Assembly (NCBI RefSeq): GCF_015234305.1 | Contig: NZ_JADGMI010000001.1 | Location: forward strand, 620,001-684,000 | Length of the DNA stretch: 64,000 nt | Reading direction: 5' to 3' | Source of the DNA: Superficieibacter sp. 1612_C1 | GTDB lineage: Bacteria > Pseudomonadota > Gammaproteobacteria > Enterobacterales > Enterobacteriaceae | In this document: piece after piece, positions 50,649-62,652 of the stretch | How the letters are laid out: every line of letters begins with the position of its first letter | Numbering within the stretch: position 1 is the stretch's first letter | Made by a program: the position numbers and the translations under genes | Notes under the pieces: generated by a model | Told to the model about the DNA's origin: nothing | Databases searched by the model: none | Seen by the model: only the letters and a program-made list of their open reading frames with translations

Positions 50649-51797
50649 ATGTCCACCTATACCCGCCCGGTGCAATTGCTGCTCTGTGGCCTGTTGTTAT
50701 TGACCCTGGCGATCGCGGTATTAAACACGCTCGTCCCGCTCTGGCTCGCCCATGAAAACCTGCCAACGTGGCAGGTCGGGATGGTGGGATCGTCTTATTT
50801 CACCGGTAACTTAGTCGGTACGCTGTTGACCGGATATGTGATCAAACGCCTTGGCTTTAACCGTAGCTATTATCTTGCTACGCTGATTTTCGGCGTGGGC
50901 TGTATCGGTCTGGGGATGATGGTCGGTTTCTGGAGTTGGTTAAGCTGGCGTTTTATTGCCGGCGTTGGCTGCGCGATGATTTGGGTGGTCGTTGAAAGTG
51001 CGCTGATGTGTAGCGGCACCTCAAACAACCGTGGTCGCCTGCTGGCGGCCTATATGATGGTTTACTATGTGGGCACCGTGCTGGCTCAGCTGCTGGTTAG
51101 CAAACTGCCTACCGACCTGATGAGCGTGCTGCCGTGGGTGACCGCCGTAACGCTGGCTGGCATCTTACCGCTACTGTTTACGCGCATCGTTAACCAGCAT
51201 AGCGAGCATCAGGATACCACCCGTATATGGCCGATGCTGAAACTGCGTCAGGCTCGCCTTGGAGTGAACGGCTGTATTATTTCCGGCATCGTTCTTGGCT
51301 CATTGTATGGTCTGATGCCACTGTATCTTAACCATCGCGGCGTCAGCGATGCCGGGATCGGTTTCTGGATGGCGGTGCTGGTGAGCGCAGGGATTTTTGG
51401 CCAGTGGCCGATTGGTCGACTGGCGGACCGCTATGGTCGTTTGCTGGTGCTGCGGGTGCAGGTTTTTGTGGTGATCCTCGGCTGTCTGGCGATGCTCAGC
51501 CACGCGGCGATGGCACCGGCCCTGTTTGTGCTTGGCGCGGCAGGTTTTACGCTCTATCCGGTGGCGATGGCATGGGCCTGTGAGAAGGTTGAACATCATC
51601 AACTGGTGGCGATGAACCAGGCGCTGCTCCTGAGCTATACGATTGGCAGCCTGCTTGGCCCATCGTTAACTGCGATGCTGATGCAAAATTATACCGATAA
51701 CCTGCTGTTTATCATGATCGCCAGCGTATCATTCATCTACCTGCTGATGTTGCTGCGCAAAGCGGGTCAACATCCGACGCCTGTGGCTCACGTCTGA
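50649..51797 (+). CDS. ycaD: YcaD, MFS-family transporter
   Basis: This is a predicted twelve-helix major facilitator of unknown substrate, 382 residues starting MSTYTRPVQ. Motif A-like GRLADRYGR sits in the cytoplasmic loop near residues 264-272, and [11 protein letters not shown] in the first half. A longer frame to 50607 adds 14 residues without similarity to E. coli YcaD. In K-12, ycaC lies between dmsC and ycaD; here it is missing. Confidence 0.93.
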   Translation: MSTYTRPVQLLLCGLLLLTLAIAVLNTLVPLWLAHENLPTWQVGMVGSSYFTGNLVGTLLTGYVIKRLGFNRSYYLATLIFGVGCIGLGMMVGFWSWLSWRFIAGVGCAMIWVVVESALMCSGTSNNRGRLLAAYMMVYYVGTVLAQLLVSKLPTDLMSVLPWVTAVTLAGILPLLFTRIVNQHSEHQDTTRIWPMLKLRQARLGVNGCIISGIVLGSLYGLMPLYLNHRGVSDAGIGFWMAVLVSAGIFGQWPIGRLADRYGRLLVLRVQVFVVILGCLAMLSHAAMAPALFVLGAAGFTLYPVAMAWACEKVEHHQLVAMNQALLLSYTIGSLLGPSLTAMLMQNYTDNLLFIMIASVSFIYLLMLLRKAGQHPTPVAHV

Positions 51798-51805
51798 TAT
51801 TGCAT

Positions 51806-51827
51806 CCTGCCGGTTAACGCCGGCAGG
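51806..51827. terminator. Hairpin between convergent ycaD and pflA
   Basis: The stem CCTGCCGG/CCGGCAGG with a six-base loop sits directly between two convergent stop codons. U-tracts are poor, so it may act as a two-sided weak terminator. Confidence 0.55.
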
Positions 51828-51837
51828 GTACCATTCC

Positions 51838-52578
51838 TTAATACATCACCTTATGACCATACTGCTCAAGAATACCCTTGACGCGTTCCATGGTCTCTTT
51901 TTTCGGTGGATGCACGCCGTCAAGTTTATATTCCTCGCCCATCGCTACCCATTTATGTTTACCCAGCTCGTGATACGGCAGCATTTCGATTTTCTCGACG
52001 TTGCCCATATCGCGGGTAAATTCGCCCAGGCGGTGCGCAGAGTCATCATCGTCTGACCAGCCGGGAACCACGACATAACGGATCCACACCTTGATGCCTT
52101 TATTAGCAATGTATTTGGCGAACTCCAGCGTGCGATGATTGGACACTCCGACCAGATTCTGATGGATCTCATCGTTCATCTGTTTCAGATCCAGCATCAC
52201 TAAATCGGTCACTTCCAGCAGTTCATCAATCACCGGATCGTAACGACGGACGAAGCCGTTAGTGTCGAGACAGGTGTGAATGCCTTCTTTTTTGCAAGCG
52301 CGGAACCAGTCACGCACGAACTCGGCCTGCAAAATAGCTTCACCGCCCGATGCCGTAACGCCACCGCCGGAAGCATTCATAAAGTGGCGGTAGGTCACCA
52401 CCTCTTTCATCAGCTCTTCCACGGTGACTTCTTTGCCGCCATGGGTATCCCACGTATCACGGTTGTGGCAATACAGGCAGCGCATCAGGCAGCCCTGGAA
52501 GAAGGTAATAAAACGGATGCCCGGGCCATCAACGGTGCCACAGGATTCAAAGGAGTGAATGCGACCAATTACTGACAT
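51838..52578 (-). CDS. pflA: PflA, pyruvate formate-lyase activating enzyme
   Basis: PflA is a radical-SAM enzyme that abstracts hydrogen from the glycyl residue of PflB to switch it on anaerobically. The 246 residues start at [11 protein letters not shown]. The [4Fe-4S] cysteines C30, C34 and C37 follow CX3CX2C (CLMRCLYC). A longer frame to 52623 reads into the leader and is rejected. It follows pflB with a terminator and leader between, as in E. coli. Confidence 0.97.
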   Translation of the reverse strand: MSVIGRIHSFESCGTVDGPGIRFITFFQGCLMRCLYCHNRDTWDTHGGKEVTVEELMKEVVTYRHFMNASGGGVTASGGEAILQAEFVRDWFRACKKEGIHTCLDTNGFVRRYDPVIDELLEVTDLVMLDLKQMNDEIHQNLVGVSNHRTLEFAKYIANKGIKVWIRYVVVPGWSDDDDSAHRLGEFTRDMGNVEKIEMLPYHELGKHKWVAMGEEYKLDGVHPPKKETMERVKGILEQYGHKVMY

Positions 52579-52707
52579 TGCGGTGGTTTCTCCAGCTTTG
52601 GCCTTCCTGGCCTGTGAGTGCACAACTCGTTAAGGTTGTGTCGGGTCTGTTTTGACGGTTACCCATCTAAGTATAGATAACTGGCGAACCAGACTGCGGG
52701 TGTTAAA

Positions 52708-52733
52708 AAGGCCCCACTGCTGTGGAGCCTTTA
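52708..52733 (-). terminator. pflB terminator
   Basis: On the minus strand AGGCTCCAC/GTGGGGCCT forms a stem with a four-base loop, followed by TTTTTAA. It separates pflB from pflA. Confidence 0.8.
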
Positions 52734-52771
52734 TTTTACGCTTTTTTAATCGCGATTTCAGTCAAAACCCA

Positions 52772-55054
<2,283 letters not shown>

Positions 55055-55105
55055 TGTAATACCTACCTTCTTAAGTGGACTTTTTATTTACGCCTGGAAC
55101 AATCA

Positions 55106-55963
55106 TTAATGATGATCGTTACCACGCAGGTAAATGACCCAGTATGTCAACCCAACTAACAAACCGCCGCCGATAATATTCCCGATAGTCACGGGGATCA
55201 GGTTATCAGTGATAAAGTTCATAATAGTCAGGTGAGAAAAATTGTCCGGAGAGGAACCGACTGCGGTCCAGAATTCCGGGCTGGCGAAATGACGTATTAC
55301 GATACCCATTGGGATCATAAACATATTCGCGATGCTGTGCTCAAAGCCGCTGGCAACAAACATAGCGACCGGCAAAATCATAATTAGTGCTTTATCAGTT
55401 AAGCTACGGCCTGAGTAGCTCATCCAGACGGCAAGGCAGACCATCAGGTTTGCCAGAATACCGAGGCTAACTGCCTCAATAAAAGTGTGATGCATTTTGT
55501 GGTCAGCGGTTTGCAGAACGTTAAGCCCCCAGCCACCGTTGGCGGTCATGTACTCGCCAGAAAGCCACATTAAAAGTACAAAGAGCAGTGCGCCGATCAG
55601 GTTGCCGACGTAAACGTTCAGCCAGTTGCGACCCAGTTGACCCCAGGTAATGCGACCGCTGGCTTTCGCCACGACAATCAGTACCGTTGAGGTAAACAGG
55701 TCAGCCCCGCAGATAACGCAAAGAATCAGGCCCAGTGAAAAGCAGATGCCGCCTACCAGTTTTGCCATACCAAACGGCATGGAAGCAGTACCCGTGGTGG
55801 CAGTGATGTAGAAAACAAAAGCAATGGAGATGAAAACGCCTGCGGTAATCGCCAGGAAAAACGTGGTCATCGGTTGTTTCGTTGCTTTGTAGACACCCGC
55901 CTCTTCAGCCACTTTGGCCATTGCTGCAGGAAGTATTAGATCAAAAGGGTTGTCAGCTTTCAC
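55106..55963 (-). CDS. focA: FocA, formate channel
   Basis: FocA is a pentameric formate/nitrite-family channel for moving formate in and out at the inner membrane. The 285 residues have six membrane segments. The gating Thr91-type residue is in the ADLFTSTVLIV loop, and the conserved His (His209 in E. coli) in FVASGFEHSIANMFMIP. The start is GTG at 55963, giving KADNPFD as in E. coli. A longer frame starting at 56005 is rejected. It is the first gene of focA-pflB. Confidence 0.96.
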   Translation of the reverse strand: MKADNPFDLILPAAMAKVAEEAGVYKATKQPMTTFFLAITAGVFISIAFVFYITATTGTASMPFGMAKLVGGICFSLGLILCVICGADLFTSTVLIVVAKASGRITWGQLGRNWLNVYVGNLIGALLFVLLMWLSGEYMTANGGWGLNVLQTADHKMHHTFIEAVSLGILANLMVCLAVWMSYSGRSLTDKALIMILPVAMFVASGFEHSIANMFMIPMGIVIRHFASPEFWTAVGSSPDNFSHLTIMNFITDNLIPVTIGNIIGGGLLVGLTYWVIYLRGNDHH

Positions 55964-56023
55964 ACTAACTCTCTCTTTATTAAGTCGGCGACGAGATACT
56001 AACAAAGCATTATAGAAGAGAAT

Positions 56024-56037
56024 TTGATGTAGATCAT
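56024..56037 (-). promoter_or_regulatory. FNR-type site upstream of focA
   Basis: TTGAT-GTAG-ATCAT matches the FNR consensus TTGATnnnnATCAA except the last base. It lies about 60-75 bases upstream of the focA GTG. FNR and ArcA activate this promoter in E. coli. Confidence 0.65.
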
Positions 56038-56287
56038 ATCTCGCCTGGCTTATAGGCCTTCATAGTGTATGGTTTTACAGCTATTTAGGGGTAATGTATT
56101 GATTATCCAAATAAAAATAAATTTTAAAAATTATAAATTGTGTTGAATTTTTTTATGACCTCATCAGCATGCGGTTAATTAAAATGGAGTATTTACAATA
56201 TAAAGTAACATTAAGGAAAAGATAAACTTAATAAAATTTACTCATATTTAACTTTAACATTACATTTTCAGTTTAATACGCAAAATA

Positions 56288-56317
56288 TAAAAAAACGGAG
56301 CGGTAAATGCGCTCCGT
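56288..56317 (-). terminator. ycaO terminator
   Basis: The stem ACGGAGCG/CGCTCCGT with a seven-base loop is followed on the minus strand by seven T residues. Confidence 0.9.
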
Positions 56318-56362
56318 AATATAACGCAGACTCAGGTGTAAGCCTATGGTTTGCGCGGTTAT

Positions 56363-58129
56363 TTAGCCCTGGTGTGACCAGAAAGCCGCTTTCGCTCGCT
56401 GTAGCTTCTCATAGGCTTTTAACAGTGACTGATGAGCCGGGAAAGCGGCCAGATCGCTATCAACCGCCTGCAAGCCGTAGAATGCAGATTCACCGCTTAA
56501 GGCGGCGCTGGCGGCTTCTACCGCGTCGGCACCGTACATCCGTACAAAGGCGTTCAGGTACTGCAACGGCTCGCGTTCATCTTCCTGGGTCAGCAGCAAC
56601 AGCGTTTGCAGGCAACGGTAGTAGTTAGCCCGCTCGGCGCTGAAAACAGAGGCGTTAAATTCCATGGTCCATTCGGTCCAGATCAGCGCCTGCTCGGTGT
56701 CGCCACCGGCCAACGCCAGCATCGCTTTAAGCTCGCCAATACGCAGCGTATACCAGCCGTTATTGCTGCCTGTCGCCAGGCCCAACAATTCGCGCACGCG
56801 GGTAAAATCATCATGGCCTTCTTCATCAAGCTGGGCGATCAGGTTGAGATAATCTTCTTTATCCCAGTTGCTGTCCGGCAGCGCCAGAATCGTGTCGCGC
56901 AGATGGCTGCCCATGCTGTTGTTCGCCATCCATAAATCTTCCGCCGGATAGATGTCAGACATGCCCGGTACGATAATGCGGCAGGCGTAGACGCTGAGGT
57001 GTTCGTAATCGGCGATGTAGACCTCTTTGTCTTCTTTCCTGAAGATAGCCATCAGGGTCGCGAACTCTTCTTCAGTGGTGCCAGCAAAGCTCCAGTCAAC
57101 AAACGGATAATCAGCGTCCTGCTTGAACAGATCCCAGGAGATAAGGCCGCTGGAGTCAATGAAGTGAGTTTCCAGATTGGTATGCTCGGCCACTTCTTCA
57201 TCATCAAAGGTGGGCGGCGTGAAGACATCAAGATCTTTCAGGCCCCGACCCTGTAACAGTTCAGTGACGGTACGCTCCAGCGCCACGCCAAAATCAGGAT
57301 GCGCGCCGAAAGAGGCAAAGCAGGTGCCATTTGCCGGATTAAACAGTACTACGCAAATCACCGGATACTGACCACCCAGCGAACCGTCATAGGCGAAAAT
57401 CGGGAAACCTTCCGCTTCCAGCGTCGCAATGGCCTCTACCACGCCTGGATAGCGAGCCAGCACCTCGGCCGGGATCTCCGGCAGGCTGATCGATTCGGCG
57501 ATAATGCGATTTTTGATATGACGCTCAAAAACTTCCGACAGCCCCTGGACGCGCGCTTCATTGGCCGTATTACCCGCAGACATGCCGTTGGAAACGTACA
57601 GGTTGCCGATGATGTTCATCGGGATATACACGGTCTGATTGTCAGATTGACGAGCGAAAGGCAGGGCGCAGATCCCGCGATCTTCATTACCGGATTGCAG
57701 GTCAATCAGCATCCCGGCGCTCAGATCGTTTTCCGGATCGTAAAACGCGCGCAGACGGGCATCGAGGATCCCTTCCGGCAGCTCGTCGTTTTCCGGCAGC
57801 GGGAACCATTTTTCATTCGGATAATGCACGAACGGGCCATTGGCAATGGTGTCGCCCAGCCAGAAATCGGCGAAGAAGTAGTTCGTTGACAGGCGCTCGA
57901 AATACTCACCCAGCGCAGAGGCCAGCGCCGCTTTTTTGGTAGCTCCTTTTCCGTTAGTGAAGCACAGGGCGCATTCTTTATCGCGAATATGCACAGACCA
58001 GACGTTAGGGACGGGATTCAGCCAGGAAGCCTCTTCAATATCGAAGCCGAGGTCCTGTAATTTTTGCTGGAAGCGAGCGATGGAATCTTCCAGAGCGGCG
58101 TCTTTGCCGGGGATGAAGGTTTGGGTCAT
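56363..58129 (-). CDS. ycaO: YcaO, ATP-dependent cyclodehydratase-family protein
   Basis: This is the founding YcaO-family protein. Homologues phosphorylate amide oxygen during azole and thioamide formation in peptides. In E. coli YcaO has been tied to beta-methylthiolation of ribosomal protein S12 together with RimO. The 588 residues start at MTQTFIPGK. The YcaO ATP-binding half is about 60-400 (ALASALGEYFERLS and EARVQGLSEVFERHIKN motifs). A helical TPR-like C-terminal region follows. The longer frame to 58288 covers the leader and is rejected. No RiPP precursor peptide is visible nearby. Confidence 0.95.
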   Translation of the reverse strand: MTQTFIPGKDAALEDSIARFQQKLQDLGFDIEEASWLNPVPNVWSVHIRDKECALCFTNGKGATKKAALASALGEYFERLSTNYFFADFWLGDTIANGPFVHYPNEKWFPLPENDELPEGILDARLRAFYDPENDLSAGMLIDLQSGNEDRGICALPFARQSDNQTVYIPMNIIGNLYVSNGMSAGNTANEARVQGLSEVFERHIKNRIIAESISLPEIPAEVLARYPGVVEAIATLEAEGFPIFAYDGSLGGQYPVICVVLFNPANGTCFASFGAHPDFGVALERTVTELLQGRGLKDLDVFTPPTFDDEEVAEHTNLETHFIDSSGLISWDLFKQDADYPFVDWSFAGTTEEEFATLMAIFRKEDKEVYIADYEHLSVYACRIIVPGMSDIYPAEDLWMANNSMGSHLRDTILALPDSNWDKEDYLNLIAQLDEEGHDDFTRVRELLGLATGSNNGWYTLRIGELKAMLALAGGDTEQALIWTEWTMEFNASVFSAERANYYRCLQTLLLLTQEDEREPLQYLNAFVRMYGADAVEAASAALSGESAFYGLQAVDSDLAAFPAHQSLLKAYEKLQRAKAAFWSHQG

Positions 58130-58267
58130 GACATTCACTTTTATCGTACGGAAAGCGCGCAATGATACGGGTTTTAGCTGACCGGCGCTATCTTCCCGGC
58201 GTGCGGCGCGGAAATAAAAGTATTGGCTATGCTTATGGATAGTAACGTGCTGTTTGAGAATAAAAAA

Positions 58268-58957
58268 ATGAAAGCATTCGATCTTCAACGTATGGCGCTG
58301 GATAAAGTGCCGTTTGAGTTTCTTGGGGAAGTGGCGCTGCGTAGTGTGTATACCTTTGTACTGGTATTCCTGTTTCTTAAGATAACCGGGCGGCGCGGCG
58401 TGCGTCAGATGTCGCTGTTTGAAGTGTTAATCATCCTGACGCTGGGTTCAGCCGCAGGTGACGTGGCGTTTTATGATGATGTCCCGCTGTTGCCGGTGCT
58501 GATGGTCTTCATTACGCTGGCGTTTTTGTACCGGCTGGTGATGTGGCTGATGTCACACAGTGAAAAACTGGAAGATCTCCTGGAGGGTAAGCCCGTCATC
58601 TTTATTGAGGAGGGGCAGCTGGCATGGGAGAAAGTCAATGCCGCTAACATGACCGAGTTTGAGTTTTTCATGGAGCTTCGGATCAGTAGCGTTGAGCACC
58701 TCGGGCAAATTAAGCTGGCGATAATGGAAACTAACGGCCAGATAAGCGTGTATTACTATTCTGATGATGAAGTAAAACCGGGGCTGTCAATTCTGCCATC
58801 GGGTATTGAGCGCTATACCACCGTGCCGGATGACGGCGAATACGCCTGTAATAAATGCAGCGCGGTGTATGTAATGAAAGCGGGTGACCATCAGCTTTGT
58901 CCCCGTTGCGCGCATCCGGAGTGGTCAAAGGCCAGCCGGGCAAAGCGGATCACCTGA
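58268..58957 (+). CDS. ycaP: YcaP, DUF421 membrane protein with zinc-ribbon tail
   Basis: This is a 229-residue inner-membrane protein of the DUF421/YetF family. Three hydrophobic segments (about residues 22-40, 51-68 and 73-95) precede two soluble domains and a C-terminal zinc-ribbon-like tail. The tail has C194-X2-C197 and C211-X2-C214. The start MKAFDLQRM matches E. coli YcaP; a frame from 58223 adds 15 residues. It is divergent from ycaO. The function is unknown. Confidence 0.9.
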   Translation: MKAFDLQRMALDKVPFEFLGEVALRSVYTFVLVFLFLKITGRRGVRQMSLFEVLIILTLGSAAGDVAFYDDVPLLPVLMVFITLAFLYRLVMWLMSHSEKLEDLLEGKPVIFIEEGQLAWEKVNAANMTEFEFFMELRISSVEHLGQIKLAIMETNGQISVYYYSDDEVKPGLSILPSGIERYTTVPDDGEYACNKCSAVYVMKAGDHQLCPRCAHPEWSKASRAKRIT

Positions 58958-59138
58958 TAGCGGTTTTGTCGGCCTTTATTCGTCAATACGATAGATTATA
59001 TTGTGTGATAAAGGACACATTTTTACCCTGCGGTTGATTACCCGTTGCGACACGTGTCACTGAATGGTAAAACCGATATCCACAGGAATAACGTATACCC
59101 ATTGCGGTGGGTAGATCTAAGCAGCGTGGTGAGGGGAA

Positions 59139-60227
59139 ATGACTCAGGTCTTCAATTTTAGTTCAGGTCCGGCAATGATACCGGAAGCAGTGCTTAAACT
59201 GGCGCAACAGGAACTGTGCGACTGGCATGGTCTGGGAACGTCGGTCATGGAAATCAGCCACCGCGGTAAGGAATTTATCCAGGTCGCTGAAGAAGCAGAA
59301 AAGGATTTTCGCGAGCTGCTGAACATTCCTTCAAACTACAAAGTGCTGTTCTGCCACGGTGGTGGGCGCGGTCAGTTCGCCGGCGTGCCGCTGAACCTGC
59401 TGGGTGACAAAACCACCGCTGATTATGTTGATGCGGGATACTGGGCGGCGAGCGCGATTAAAGAAGCGAACAAATACTGTACGCCAAACGTGATTGACGC
59501 CAAAGTGACGGTTGACGGACTGCGCGCAGTGAAACCGATGCGCGACTGGCAGCTTTCCGACAACGCAGCCTATCTGCACTACTGTCCTAACGAGACTATT
59601 GACGGTATCGCCATCGAAGAAATTCCTGATTTTGGTAACGACGTCGTGGTCGCTGCCGACTTCTCCTCGACGATTCTTTCCCGTCCGCTGGATGTCAGCC
59701 GTTTCGGCGTGATCTACGCTGGCGCGCAGAAAAATATCGGCCCGGCAGGGCTGACGCTGGTGATCGTACGTGAAGACCTGCTGGGTAAAGCGCATCAGTC
59801 TTGCCCCTCAATTCTTGACTACACTATTCTCAATGACAATGACTCCATGTTTAACACGCCGCCGACCTTTGCCTGGTATTTGTCCGGCCTGGTCTTCAAA
59901 TGGCTGAAAGAGCAGGGTGGCGTGGCGGCGATGGATAAGATCAACCAGCAAAAGGCCGATCTGCTGTATGGCACCATTGATCATAGCGATTTCTATCGTA
60001 ATGACGTCGCCAAAGCCAACCGTTCCCGCATGAACGTGCCGTTTCAGCTGGCAGACAGCGCGCTGGACAAACTCTTCCTTGAAGAGTCTCTCGCGGCCGG
60101 TCTGCATGCGCTGAAAGGACACCGCGTCGTCGGCGGCATGCGCGCCTCAATTTATAACGCGATGCCGTTAGCCGGTGTCAAAGCGCTGACCGATTTTATG
60201 GCCGACTTCGAACGTCGGCACGGTTAA
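59139..60227 (+). CDS. serC: SerC, phosphoserine aminotransferase
   Basis: SerC is a PLP enzyme of serine synthesis that also acts in pyridoxal biosynthesis (3-phosphohydroxypyruvate and 4-phosphohydroxythreonine steps). The 362 residues equal E. coli. The PLP lysine is Lys198 in [11 protein letters not shown]. The [10 protein letters not shown] opening and phosphate-binding HGGGRGQF are intact. A GAGGGG ribosome site precedes ATG. It heads the serC-aroA operon. Confidence 0.97.
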   Translation: MTQVFNFSSGPAMIPEAVLKLAQQELCDWHGLGTSVMEISHRGKEFIQVAEEAEKDFRELLNIPSNYKVLFCHGGGRGQFAGVPLNLLGDKTTADYVDAGYWAASAIKEANKYCTPNVIDAKVTVDGLRAVKPMRDWQLSDNAAYLHYCPNETIDGIAIEEIPDFGNDVVVAADFSSTILSRPLDVSRFGVIYAGAQKNIGPAGLTLVIVREDLLGKAHQSCPSILDYTILNDNDSMFNTPPTFAWYLSGLVFKWLKEQGGVAAMDKINQQKADLLYGTIDHSDFYRNDVAKANRSRMNVPFQLADSALDKLFLEESLAAGLHALKGHRVVGGMRASIYNAMPLAGVKALTDFMADFERRHG

Positions 60228-60244
60228 TTACCCGTTTCATTCTT

Positions 60245-60275
60245 CCCCGCAGCCTGTCTGCGGGGCTTTATTTTG
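60245..60275 (+). terminator. Intercistronic hairpin between serC and aroA
   Basis: CCCCGCAG/CTGCGGGG with a five-base loop is followed by CTTTATTTTGCTTTTG. It resembles the partial terminator that lowers aroA expression relative to serC in E. coli. Confidence 0.85.
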
Positions 60276-60300
60276 CTTTTGCTTCTGAGAGTTAAGCTTC

Positions 60301-61584
60301 ATGGATTCCCTGACGTTACAACCCATCGCGCGCGTAGACGGTGTTATCAATCTGCCTGGTTCAAAAAGTGTCTCTAACCGGGCGCTGCTGCTGGCTGCAT
60401 TAGCCCAGGGCACCACGGTGCTGACGAATTTGCTGGACAGTGATGATGTCCGCCATATGCTGAACGCCCTGAGTGCGTTAGGCATTCATTACACCCTTTC
60501 CGCCGACCGTACCCGTTGCGAAGTGACCGGCAATGCGGGTCCTTTACAGGCGAACGGCGATCTGGAACTGTTTCTCGGCAATGCGGGCACCGCTATGCGT
60601 CCGCTGGCCGCCGCGCTGTGCCTGGGCAGTGGAAACGTTGTGCTGACCGGCGAGCCACGGATGAAAGAGCGACCGATTGGTCATCTGGTCGATGCGCTGC
60701 GTCAGGGCGGGGCAGACATTACTTATCTGGAGCAGGAGAATTATCCGCCGCTGCGTCTGCGCGGTGGTTTTACCGGCGGTCATGTAGAAGTGGACGGCAG
60801 CGTTTCCAGCCAGTTTCTGACGGCGTTACTGATGACCGCACCGCTCGCCGCACAGGATACGACCATCACCATCAAGGGCGACCTGGTGTCGAAACCCTAC
60901 ATTGATATCACCCTGAACCTGATGGAAGCCTTTGGCGTTGAGATAGAAAACCAACGCTATCAGCGCTTTGTTGTGCGTGGCGGTCAGACGTATCGTTCAC
61001 CGGGTGAGTACCTCGTGGAAGGCGATGCCTCCTCTGCCTCGTATTTCCTCGCGGCGGCGGCAATAAAAGGCGGCACGATCAAAGTGACCGGCATCGGCCG
61101 TCACAGTGTCCAGGGTGATATTCGCTTTGCCGACGTGCTGGAAAAAATGGGTGCGGTAATCGACTGGGGCGATGACTTCATCAGTTGTACTCACCGTGAA
61201 TTACACGCCATTGATATGGATATGAACCATATTCCCGATGCGGCGATGACCATTGCCACAACGGCACTCTTTGCCCGCGGCACGACGACGCTGCGCAACA
61301 TCTATAACTGGCGGGTGAAAGAGACCGATCGCCTGTTCGCGATGGCGACCGAATTGCGTAAAGTCGGGGCGGAAGTGGAAGAGGGCGAGGATTACATCCG
61401 TATCACTCCGCCCGCGCAGCTGCATTTTGCTGAAATCGGCACTTATAACGATCACCGAATGGCGATGTGTTTCTCGCTGGTGGCCCTGTCAGATACGCCG
61501 GTGACGATTCTCGATCCGAAATGCACCGCCAAAACCTTTCCTGACTACTTCGAGCAGCTTGCCCGCGTCAGTACCCCGCAATAA
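60301..61584 (+). CDS. aroA: AroA, EPSP synthase
   Basis: AroA joins shikimate-3-phosphate and PEP to give EPSP, the sixth step of the shikimate pathway. The 427 residues equal E. coli. PEP-site motifs are present: [14 protein letters not shown] (about 19-32) and [11 protein letters not shown] (about 93-103, with Gly at position 96 as in glyphosate-sensitive class I enzymes). It follows serC with the hairpin between. Confidence 0.98.
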   Translation: MDSLTLQPIARVDGVINLPGSKSVSNRALLLAALAQGTTVLTNLLDSDDVRHMLNALSALGIHYTLSADRTRCEVTGNAGPLQANGDLELFLGNAGTAMRPLAAALCLGSGNVVLTGEPRMKERPIGHLVDALRQGGADITYLEQENYPPLRLRGGFTGGHVEVDGSVSSQFLTALLMTAPLAAQDTTITIKGDLVSKPYIDITLNLMEAFGVEIENQRYQRFVVRGGQTYRSPGEYLVEGDASSASYFLAAAAIKGGTIKVTGIGRHSVQGDIRFADVLEKMGAVIDWGDDFISCTHRELHAIDMDMNHIPDAAMTIATTALFARGTTTLRNIYNWRVKETDRLFAMATELRKVGAEVEEGEDYIRITPPAQLHFAEIGTYNDHRMAMCFSLVALSDTPVTILDPKCTAKTFPDYFEQLARVSTPQ

Positions 61585-61593
61585 ATCCTCCTG

Positions 61594-61616
61594 AGCGCCG
61601 ACACGTCGTCGGCGCT
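61594..61616 (+). terminator. Hairpin after aroA
   Basis: The nine-base-pair stem AGCGCCGAC/GTCGGCGCT with a five-base loop lies 10 bases after the stop. The following U-tract is weak (GTTATGTCCGTTTTC). Confidence 0.65.
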
Positions 61617-61723
61617 GTTATGTCCGTTTTCAAACTTTTTTGCTCTTACGGGTAATGCTATTTTCGTTGATGAATTTCATATCGTTTTAGGGCGATTGTT
61701 ATAAATATCAACGGAAGATTACT

Positions 61724-62473
61724 ATGAAGAATAAAAAGCTATTGCTGGCGCTCACGCTGTCAACGCTTATGCTGGCCGGCTGTAAAAATGGTGTAGATGG
61801 CAACATGCTTGCCAGCTCGGGTCTGTCAGCCTATAAAGCCGTGACGCTCAGCGATGCCGATGCAAAATCCATCGCCGATCAGGGCTGTAAAGAGATGGAC
61901 AGCCAGAATCAGCTGGCGGGTTCTTCCAGCAAGTACAGCAAACGCCTGGCGAAAATCGCCAAAGCGCTGGGCAATAACATCGACGGCACGCCGGTAAACT
62001 ACAAAGTTTATATGACCAGCGACGTGAACGCGTGGGCGATGGCTAACGGCTGCGTTCGCGTCTATAGCGGTCTGATGGACATGATGAACGACAACGAAGT
62101 GGAAGCCGTTCTGGGACATGAACTGGGACACGTAGCGCTGGGCCACTCTTTGCAGGAAATGAAAGCAGCCTATGCCACCGTTGCGGCGCGTGATGCTATC
62201 TCCGCCACCAGCGGCGTAGCAGCTCAGCTCTCTAAATCTCAGCTTGGTGATATTACTGAGGGAGCTATCAACGCTAAGTTCTCCCGCGCTAAAGAGTCTG
62301 AAGCAGATGACTTCTCCTACGATCTGCTGAAAAAACGTGGCATTAAGACGCAGGGACTGGTCGGCAGCTTTGATAAACTGGCAAGTCTTGACGCCGGTCA
62401 TACCAAATCGCTCTTTGACTCTCACCCACCGTCAGCGGAACGCGCGCAGCATATCGCACAGGATAAAAAGTAA
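61724..62473 (+). CDS. ycaL: YcaL, M48-family metalloprotease lipoprotein
   Basis: YcaL is a periplasmic zinc protease related to LoiP/BepA. In E. coli it has been implicated in degrading stalled LptD/BamA-type outer-membrane proteins. The 249 residues have a lipobox LMLAGC (Cys at about residue 20) and the zinc site HELGH (about 131-135) with a second GHS. A third ligand Glu lies in SRAKESEADDFSYDLL. The start ATG has a GGAAGA ribosome site. It is single-gene. Confidence 0.93.
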   Translation: MKNKKLLLALTLSTLMLAGCKNGVDGNMLASSGLSAYKAVTLSDADAKSIADQGCKEMDSQNQLAGSSSKYSKRLAKIAKALGNNIDGTPVNYKVYMTSDVNAWAMANGCVRVYSGLMDMMNDNEVEAVLGHELGHVALGHSLQEMKAAYATVAARDAISATSGVAAQLSKSQLGDITEGAINAKFSRAKESEADDFSYDLLKKRGIKTQGLVGSFDKLASLDAGHTKSLFDSHPPSAERAQHIAQDKK

Positions 62474-62488
62474 ACCTGTGTCATTTCT

Positions 62489-62509
62489 GGGCTGGCACCA
62501 CGCCAGCCC
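62489..62509 (+). terminator. Hairpin after ycaL
   Basis: GGGCTGGC/GCCAGCCC with a five-base loop lies just after the ycaL stop. There is no strong U-tract. Confidence 0.5.
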
Positions 62510-62652
62510 GCTTAACCCGCTATAATTCGCCAGGCGTCTCTCATTTTACGTTCAATATTCTGCAATTTGCATGCAAAGGTAACTCTCAGGCGCGGACACG
62601 CGTATAATGCGCGGCGTTTATGTTGACGGTATGCCTGTTTAAGGAGAAAAAG

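Larger units (their letters stand above)
55964..56362. other. focA-ycaO intergenic region
   Basis: These 399 bases carry the regulatory DNA of focA-pflB. They are AT-rich, especially 56095-56290, which suits IHF or nucleoid-protein binding. A candidate FNR site is at 56024, and the ycaO terminator is at 56288-56317. I saw no reading frame worth naming. Confidence 0.7.

Noticed and set aside
56363-58129. YcaO as part of a RiPP biosynthetic cluster
   Set aside because: No precursor peptide, partner E1-like protein or exporter is next to it. The order ycaO-focA-pflB is standard enteric backbone.
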